DNA of 7,361 nucleotides from positions 1 to 7,361 of the forward strand of contig JAIOTL010000258.1 of the NCBI GenBank assembly GCA_021106775.1, read 5' to 3'. A model generated the notes under the pieces. The model was not told the origin of the DNA. It made no database searches and was given only the letters and a program-made list of their open reading frames with translations. The stretch is from Planctomycetota bacterium (GTDB lineage: Bacteria; Planctomycetota; UBA8742; SKZP01; JAIOTL01). Below are positions 1-4,543 of this stretch, piece by piece. A program made the translations under genes and the position numbers. Each line of letters opens with the position of its first letter. Position 1 is the stretch's first letter.

Positions 1-199
1 CCTGAGATTTCATATTTTTCGAGTTTTCCATAATTTAATCGCAATATTCGGCATCAATAATACAAAAATCCGAAAATAATACTATAAATTACTTTTTGGT
101 AGGACAGGCATTCCTGCCTGTCATTGTTCAAGATGTTCGTTGGGAGACAGGCAGGGATGCCTGTCCAACCGCCTGTCATGAAATTTGGATGAATTGTGA
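1..199. other. Intergenic region upstream of mfd
   Basis: This stretch holds no gene that can be supported. Positions 1-97 are AT-rich with short open frames only, and positions 98-177 are occupied by the inverted-repeat element listed separately. A minus-strand ATG at 31 opens a frame that runs off the left edge after ten codons, so a divergently transcribed gene could begin here, but the fragment is too short to judge. A TATAAA-like hexamer at 83-88 has no convincing -35 partner. If the mfd promoter does lie in the AT-rich part, the inverted repeat would fall in the mfd leader RNA; that is inference. Confidence 0.5.
98..177. repeat. Nested inverted repeat of GACAGGC palindromes (REP-like)
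   Basis: Positions 98-122 and 146-170 are 25-nt arms that are reverse complements at 23 of 25 positions, separated by a 23-nt loop. Each arm is itself a smaller palindrome: GACAGGC, six bases, GCCTGTC, at 103-122 and at 146-165. A further half unit, GCCTGTC, lies at 171-177, 23 bp before the mfd start codon. The element can form either one long hairpin or two small ones. No T-run follows it on either strand, so it is not a standard intrinsic terminator. Nested palindromes of this kind resemble dispersed intergenic repeats (REP or MITE-like) of bacterial genomes. Copy number cannot be seen from one window. Confidence 0.8.
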
Positions 200-3100
200 A
201 TGCTGAAAAGACTAACTGAAGAATTATTCGATAAGCGTGAAATTGTTGTAAGTGGTATGGGGTCTGCGGCGGCAGCGTCGATGATTTCTTATGTTTACGA
301 TGCCATTGCAAAATTCGAGCATGAGTTTACCTCGATTGTCTGGGTTCATGAAAACCTGAGTGATGCTGAGGATGCACAGATAAACCTGCGATATTTCCTG
401 CAAAATCCGATTGTACAAGATAATGCTGACTCAGTAAAATCTAAGCCTGAAGTGCATTTGTTTCAGTCTTTGCCGTCTCTGCCAACGCCCACTGAACCTG
501 TGCCGGTTGATATTTTATCGCATCGTTTAAAGGCGATTCAGGCACTTTTGAAACTCGAATCGGAGGTGATGCCAGTTTTAATCACGACCGCAGCATCGTT
601 TAACGAACCTCTTACACCGATAAATGAAATCAGAAACGGGTTTATTCGCTTCCAAGTCGGCGAAATCCTTGAGCCGGATATGCTTCTCGAAAAGCTTTAC
701 GACCTCGGGTACAGAAGCGTTTACGACGTTGACAAACCGGGGCAATTTAAGCGCATAACAGGTGGAATACTCGATTTCTTCCCTTTCGCAAGCGAATATC
801 CGTTGCGCATCGAGTTTTTCGATGATGAAATCGAATCAATCAGATTTTTTAACCCAAACACGCAGGTCAGTTTTGCTTCAAAATCAAATGTGTCAATTCT
901 GCTAACCAACGATCCCGGCGCTTTCCCGAACCTAGAAGGTGGAAAACTCCCACCAAGCCAGAGTTTTTTCGAGTTTATTGGTGAAAATGCGTTGATAATT
1001 CATCCGGGCATAAAACACCTGACACTCGCGCATGCTGAAATCAAAAAAAGCTGGTGGCGACGTACCGGTGAAAAATCACAAAAATCGTTTCTTAAACGGT
1101 TTGATGTTTGTTCGAGAATTCAGCTGACTCAGCTTCCTGGCAGGTTATCGCATGACTTCAAAGAGCAGAAAATTGTGGATTTGCTCGATGCTGACATAAA
1201 TGTTTCACTAAAAAATCTCGATGAACAAGCACAAACTGGCATTGACACCAGAATCATTACTTCTTCTGATGCTGATACAGAACGGATCAGCGAATTGATT
1301 GAAAGTGAGATGAAAACCAGCAAAATTACAGTGCATCATGGGGATATTGTCGAGGGTTTTCACCTGCTCGACCCCGCAATTATCTGCATCCCGTATTTTG
1401 CACTTGCCAGAAAAAAACGCGTAAAAGCATCTTTTACGGAACTTGCAACGCACACAAAGGCAATCGAAAGCTACCTCGAGTTGAAAGATGAAGACCTTGT
1501 CGTGCATGTAACCTACGGGGTTGCAAAGTTTAAGGGCTTGAAAAAACTCACGTTTAACAAGCGTACCGGCGATTATCTTTGCCTTGAGTTCGACAAGGGC
1601 AGAATTTACTACGCACCTGTTATCGAAATTGAGTTAATACAAAAATATATCGGCAGCAAGCAATCCGAACCCCCATTGTCGGTTTTCCGCAGTTATTCGT
1701 GGACAAAGAAAAAGCTGAAAGTCGAGCAGGCAGTCGTAAAACTCGCATCGGAATACCTTGAAATTGCTGCCATGCGTCAAATATCAAAGGGAATCGGCTA
1801 TAAAGTAGATCAAAGTCTGTATCATCCGTTCGTAGCATCATTTCCGTTTCACGAAACTCCTGACCAGGACAAAGTTTCCCTGGAAATCGAGATGGATATG
1901 CGCAAGCCAATGCCCATGGATAGACTGCTTTGCGGGGATGTCGGGTTTGGCAAGACGGAACTGGCGATGCGGTCAGCGTTTATTGCAATCATGAATGAAT
2001 TTCAGGTGGCAATGCTTGTGCCGACGAAAGTTCTCGCCAGTCAGCATATTGACTCGTTTTTACAGCGATTTGCGGAATTTCCTGTCACAGTCCACGTTCT
2101 TACGCAGTTTCAGACTCGGAAGGAACAGAAGATAATTCTTGAGGAACTGATAACCGGTAAAGTTGACATTCTCATTGGTACGCACAGGATTCTCTCAGAT
2201 GATGTAAAATTCAAGAATCTGGGGTTGATAATTATTGACGAGGAGCAGAGATTTGGGGTAAATCATAAGGAAAAGCTCAAGAAAATGCGATATGACAGTG
2301 ATATTCTGACCCTGACCGCCACACCTATCCCACGAACGCTTCATCTTGCCCTGCTCGGAGTGCGCGACATCTCAACGCTTACTTCTGCGCCGCAAAATCG
2401 CAAACCGGTGCTAACTCGCGTAACATATTTTGATGACGGTCTTATTCGAGATGCGATTCGGCGTGAGCTTGCGCGTAAAGGTCAGGTTTTTTTCCTGCAC
2501 AATAATATTGCTCAACTTGGGATTTATAAAAAACTTTTGTTGAAAATGATGCCGAAAATCAGGATAGGTACGGTTCACAGCAAGCTAAATCGTCAGCAGA
2601 TTGCACAGGTCATGGGTGATTTCAGGCAGGGAGTCATTGATGTTTTACTCTGCACGACGATTATCGAGGCAGGTCTCGATTATCCCAACGCAAACACTTT
2701 GATTGTCAATAATGCTAATAGATTCGGGCTTTCGCAGCTGCATCAGCTTCGAGGTCGTGTTGGCAGAGAACACAAACAAGCGTTCGCGTATTTTCTTGTG
2801 AATCCCGATATTACTGTGTCTGAAATTGCACAGATGCGATTAAATGCTGTTGACGAGTATTCTCATCTGGGTGCTGGCTTCGACATTGCACTAAGAGACC
2901 TAGAAATCCGAGGTGCAGGCAATGTTCTTGGTAAGGAACAGTCGGGACATATTGCTGCGATAGGTTATGAACTTTACGTGCAGCTTTTGCAGCGTTCAAT
3001 CGCAAAACTTTCGAACAAAAAGCCTGACATTCGTCTTCTGCGTCAAAAAGTAGTCATTGACATGGGTCAGGATTTCATTATTCCTGACAGTTTTATCCCG

Positions 3101-3484
3101 CAGGCAAACAGGCGCCTTGAGTTTTATCAACGAATTTCGCGTGCATATGACGAGGAACAGCTTGAGGGTGTGGCTTCTGAGATGCAGGACCGTTTCGGCA
3201 AGCTGCCCGACGAGGCTGAGCAATACATCATCACTGAAAAACTGCGAATGCGCCTTGCTGATTTATCAGTTACGAAGATTTTTTACCGAGTGGATATGCC
3301 GATGACAATTGAGGTCTCACAGATGAGTGAAATCGAGGATTTCTTGCTTCCGCATAGCCTTTTGTTGCATGTAATCAATCAGCATGAAGTCCAGCTTGAT
3401 TTCAATAAATCGCGCAGAACCCCTCTAAAAGTCATTGAAATCCTGCAAATTTTCGACCCAAAATCTGAAATTAATTCTAAATAA
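200..3484 (+). CDS. mfd: Transcription-repair coupling factor Mfd
   Basis: Mfd is a cytoplasmic ATP-dependent DNA translocase that pushes stalled RNA polymerase off damaged template and recruits UvrA. The family's module order is visible. A UvrB-like N-terminal module includes the conserved GGILDFFPFASEYPLRIEFF-type block near residues 188-207. The RNA polymerase-interacting CarD-like domain spans about 428-484. The translocase has Walker A GDVGFGKT (579-586), DEEQ (680-683), TATPIPRTL (706-714), the IIEAGLDYP motif (821-829) and QLRGRVGR (849-856), followed by the TRG-type block with LEIRGAGNVLG (901-911). The C-terminal TRCF domain lies at about 955-1030. At 1094 aa it is slightly shorter than the E. 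coli protein (1148 aa) but complete. The ATG at 200 directly follows an in-frame TGA at 197-199, so no earlier start is possible. The ribosome binding site is weak, at most GGA at 187-189. It converges on the lipoprotein gene. Motif V and the relay region are somewhat divergent, but no catalytic residue is missing. Confidence 0.98.
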   Translation: MLKRLTEELFDKREIVVSGMGSAAAASMISYVYDAIAKFEHEFTSIVWVHENLSDAEDAQINLRYFLQNPIVQDNADSVKSKPEVHLFQSLPSLPTPTEPVPVDILSHRLKAIQALLKLESEVMPVLITTAASFNEPLTPINEIRNGFIRFQVGEILEPDMLLEKLYDLGYRSVYDVDKPGQFKRITGGILDFFPFASEYPLRIEFFDDEIESIRFFNPNTQVSFASKSNVSILLTNDPGAFPNLEGGKLPPSQSFFEFIGENALIIHPGIKHLTLAHAEIKKSWWRRTGEKSQKSFLKRFDVCSRIQLTQLPGRLSHDFKEQKIVDLLDADINVSLKNLDEQAQTGIDTRIITSSDADTERISELIESEMKTSKITVHHGDIVEGFHLLDPAIICIPYFALARKKRVKASFTELATHTKAIESYLELKDEDLVVHVTYGVAKFKGLKKLTFNKRTGDYLCLEFDKGRIYYAPVIEIELIQKYIGSKQSEPPLSVFRSYSWTKKKLKVEQAVVKLASEYLEIAAMRQISKGIGYKVDQSLYHPFVASFPFHETPDQDKVSLEIEMDMRKPMPMDRLLCGDVGFGKTELAMRSAFIAIMNEFQVAMLVPTKVLASQHIDSFLQRFAEFPVTVHVLTQFQTRKEQKIILEELITGKVDILIGTHRILSDDVKFKNLGLIIIDEEQRFGVNHKEKLKKMRYDSDILTLTATPIPRTLHLALLGVRDISTLTSAPQNRKPVLTRVTYFDDGLIRDAIRRELARKGQVFFLHNNIAQLGIYKKLLLKMMPKIRIGTVHSKLNRQQIAQVMGDFRQGVIDVLLCTTIIEAGLDYPNANTLIVNNANRFGLSQLHQLRGRVGREHKQAFAYFLVNPDITVSEIAQMRLNAVDEYSHLGAGFDIALRDLEIRGAGNVLGKEQSGHIAAIGYELYVQLLQRSIAKLSNKKPDIRLLRQKVVIDMGQDFIIPDSFIPQANRRLEFYQRISRAYDEEQLEGVASEMQDRFGKLPDEAEQYIITEKLRMRLADLSVTKIFYRVDMPMTIEVSQMSEIEDFLLPHSLLLHVINQHEVQLDFNKSRRTPLKVIEILQIFDPKSEINSK

Positions 3485-3502
3485 TTCTATATTTCTCAAT
3501 CA

Positions 3503-4390
3503 TCAAGGAATGTGTACAAGTTTCACATTATCGACTGCAAACCAACCATCATCAGCACCAAAGTAATAAAACCCAATTTTGAACATTGGATTACCTCGAG
3601 CGTAACTTGTTATATCGTAAGACTTGTGTTCTCCGTTGATATTCCAATCATCGTAATATCTATCTATATATCTCCAAGTGAAATGAATCCAATCATACAC
3701 AATTACTGCTGCATAATCGTTAAAAGGTTGATGCACAGTTACAGGACCACCATCTTGATAATTACCATCAAATTCCAATTTAATTGTTCCGGTGAAATAT
3801 GTTGCACAATTTATCAGTTGGGAAGATATATACTCATCAAAAAATCCAGGTGTGTTCTTCGAATCTGCAATGATAAATCTACCATCACCTCCAGTTATAT
3901 TGTTACCAATATCATAAAGCCAAGAAGCGTTTCCATTGCTAGAGGTTCCGTGTGAAACTGACCATAAACCAGATACAGAAAAATCATCTTCATAAATCAC
4001 TTTGAATTCACCAGTACCGTTGAGGGTTATTTTTGTTAATGATTCAGGAGCATTATGAGTTATTTCAACAGTCGCTTTCCTTAAGCCAATATCCGTTGGT
4101 TTGAATGTAACAGAAAAACTAGAGTTCTTGTTTTCCTCTAATTCAATTGGGGGTGATGCAATTAGTACAAAATCATTTGGATTATCACCTCTTATTATAA
4201 TGTTTGAAATTCTAAGTGTTTCCGACCCCTCATTTTTAACACTAAAAGAAATTGATGACGAAGTTGAACCAACAAAAACTGTCCCGAAATCCTTAGAAGT
4301 CGGATTGACAACAATTTTAGGACTATTTGATTCTTCAGTGTTACAACCCACAATCAAAAGGATTACAATAAGTAGACTAAGAATCTTCAT
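3503..4390 (-). CDS. Lipoprotein with Hydin-type Ig domain and C-terminal beta-sandwich
   Basis: A complete 295-aa secreted protein. Residues 1-15 form a lipoprotein signal peptide (Lys2, hydrophobic core) with lipobox I-V-G-C, predicting lipidation at Cys16 and anchoring in the envelope. Residues 24-128 match the ASPM/SPD-2/Hydin Ig-like pattern: a DFGTVFVG turn at 34-41, then KNEGSETLRISNI, a VTFKPTDIG block at 94-102 and a closing LNGTG at 123-127. Residues 130-295 are rich in aromatic residues, Gly and Asp, and end with DGWFAVDNVKL. This looks like a jelly-roll or choice-of-anchor-J/MAM-like beta-sandwich, often found in surface or binding proteins; ligand and function are unknown. The start is fixed by a perfect Shine-Dalgarno sequence four bases upstream. 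The gene has its own promoter and a possible leader hairpin. The sequence looks more AT-rich than mfd, although this was not counted. The lipoprotein and first-domain calls are firm; the second domain is tentative. Confidence 0.88.
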   Translation of the reverse strand: MKILSLLIVILLIVGCNTEESNSPKIVVNPTSKDFGTVFVGSTSSSISFSVKNEGSETLRISNIIIRGDNPNDFVLIASPPIELEENKNSSFSVTFKPTDIGLRKATVEITHNAPESLTKITLNGTGEFKVIYEDDFSVSGLWSVSHGTSSNGNASWLYDIGNNITGGDGRFIIADSKNTPGFFDEYISSQLINCATYFTGTIKLEFDGNYQDGGPVTVHQPFNDYAAVIVYDWIHFTWRYIDRYYDDWNINGEHKSYDITSYARGNPMFKIGFYYFGADDGWFAVDNVKLVHIP

Positions 4391-4393
4391 TAT

Positions 4394-4402
4394 AACCTCC
4401 TT
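4394..4402 (-). promoter_or_regulatory. Perfect Shine-Dalgarno site of the lipoprotein gene
   Basis: Read on the minus strand, the bases are AAGGAGGTT, ending four bases from the ATG at 4390. This is full complementarity to the usual anti-Shine-Dalgarno core and fixes the lipoprotein start codon. It contrasts with mfd, which has almost no such site, and shows that Shine-Dalgarno-led initiation is used in this genome. Confidence 0.88.
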
Positions 4403-4417
4403 CTTCTTTTTTATAAA

Positions 4418-4437
4418 TATATTGCTTGTTCAATATA
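4418..4437 (-). repeat. Perfect inverted repeat in the lipoprotein 5' leader
   Basis: TATATTG (4418-4424) and CAATATA (4431-4437) are perfect reverse complements around a six-base loop. From the predicted promoter, transcription would start near 4441, placing this hairpin at the extreme 5' end of the mRNA, about 15 bp ahead of the Shine-Dalgarno site. The CAATAT at 4431-4436 can alternatively pair with ATATTG at 4438-4443. It may be a 5' stabilising hairpin, an operator, or chance in AT-rich DNA. Confidence 0.45.
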
Positions 4438-4447
4438 ATATTGTGTC

Positions 4448-4475
4448 ATTATATTTTGTTTGTCGGTCAAATCAA
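4448..4475 (-). promoter_or_regulatory. Predicted sigma70-like promoter of the lipoprotein gene
   Basis: On the minus strand the -35 candidate is TTGATT (4475-4470) and the -10 is a perfect TATAAT (4453-4448), with a 16-bp spacer. The distance from the -10 box to the start codon is about 57 bp, leaving a leader of roughly 50 nt. It sits in the only gap between the two minus-strand genes, suggesting separate expression of the lipoprotein. AT-rich DNA makes chance matches common, so this remains a prediction. Confidence 0.5.
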
Positions 4476-4517
4476 ATCAATTATCCAGTATTATATTGAA
4501 ATCGATGTTTCAGACTC

Positions 4518-4542
4518 TTATATGATATGATTTTTCATATAA
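4518..4542 (-). terminator. AT-rich hairpin just after the stalk-protein gene
   Basis: Immediately after the TAG stop at 4546-4544, TTATATGA (4542-4535) can pair perfectly with TCATATAA (4525-4518) around a nine-base loop; a shorter alternative stem ATATGA/TCATAT with an AAAA loop overlaps it. There are almost no GC pairs and no T-run follows, so it is a poor intrinsic terminator and may instead protect the 3' end or be chance. Confidence 0.25.
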
Positions 4543-4543
4543 A

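Noticed and set aside
1..31. Possible start of a divergent minus-strand gene at the ATG ending at 31, and a plus-strand frame open to position 79
   Set aside because: Only ten codons and about 25 codons are visible, with no Shine-Dalgarno site or recognisable protein pattern, so neither can be told from chance.
60..97. Promoter for mfd, with TATAAA at 83-88 and a TACTTTTTG stretch resembling the Bacteroidetes -7 motif
   Set aside because: No matching -35 element is found at the proper distance, and the TAnnTTTG spacing is off by one base.
98..170. Intrinsic terminator reading of the long inverted repeat
   Set aside because: The stem is long and GC-containing, but no T-run follows it on either strand.
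3512..3955. Plus-strand open frame of 147 codons opposite the lipoprotein gene
   Set aside because: It lies wholly antisense to a gene with a clear lipobox, Shine-Dalgarno site and domain pattern; its translation has no recognisable features.
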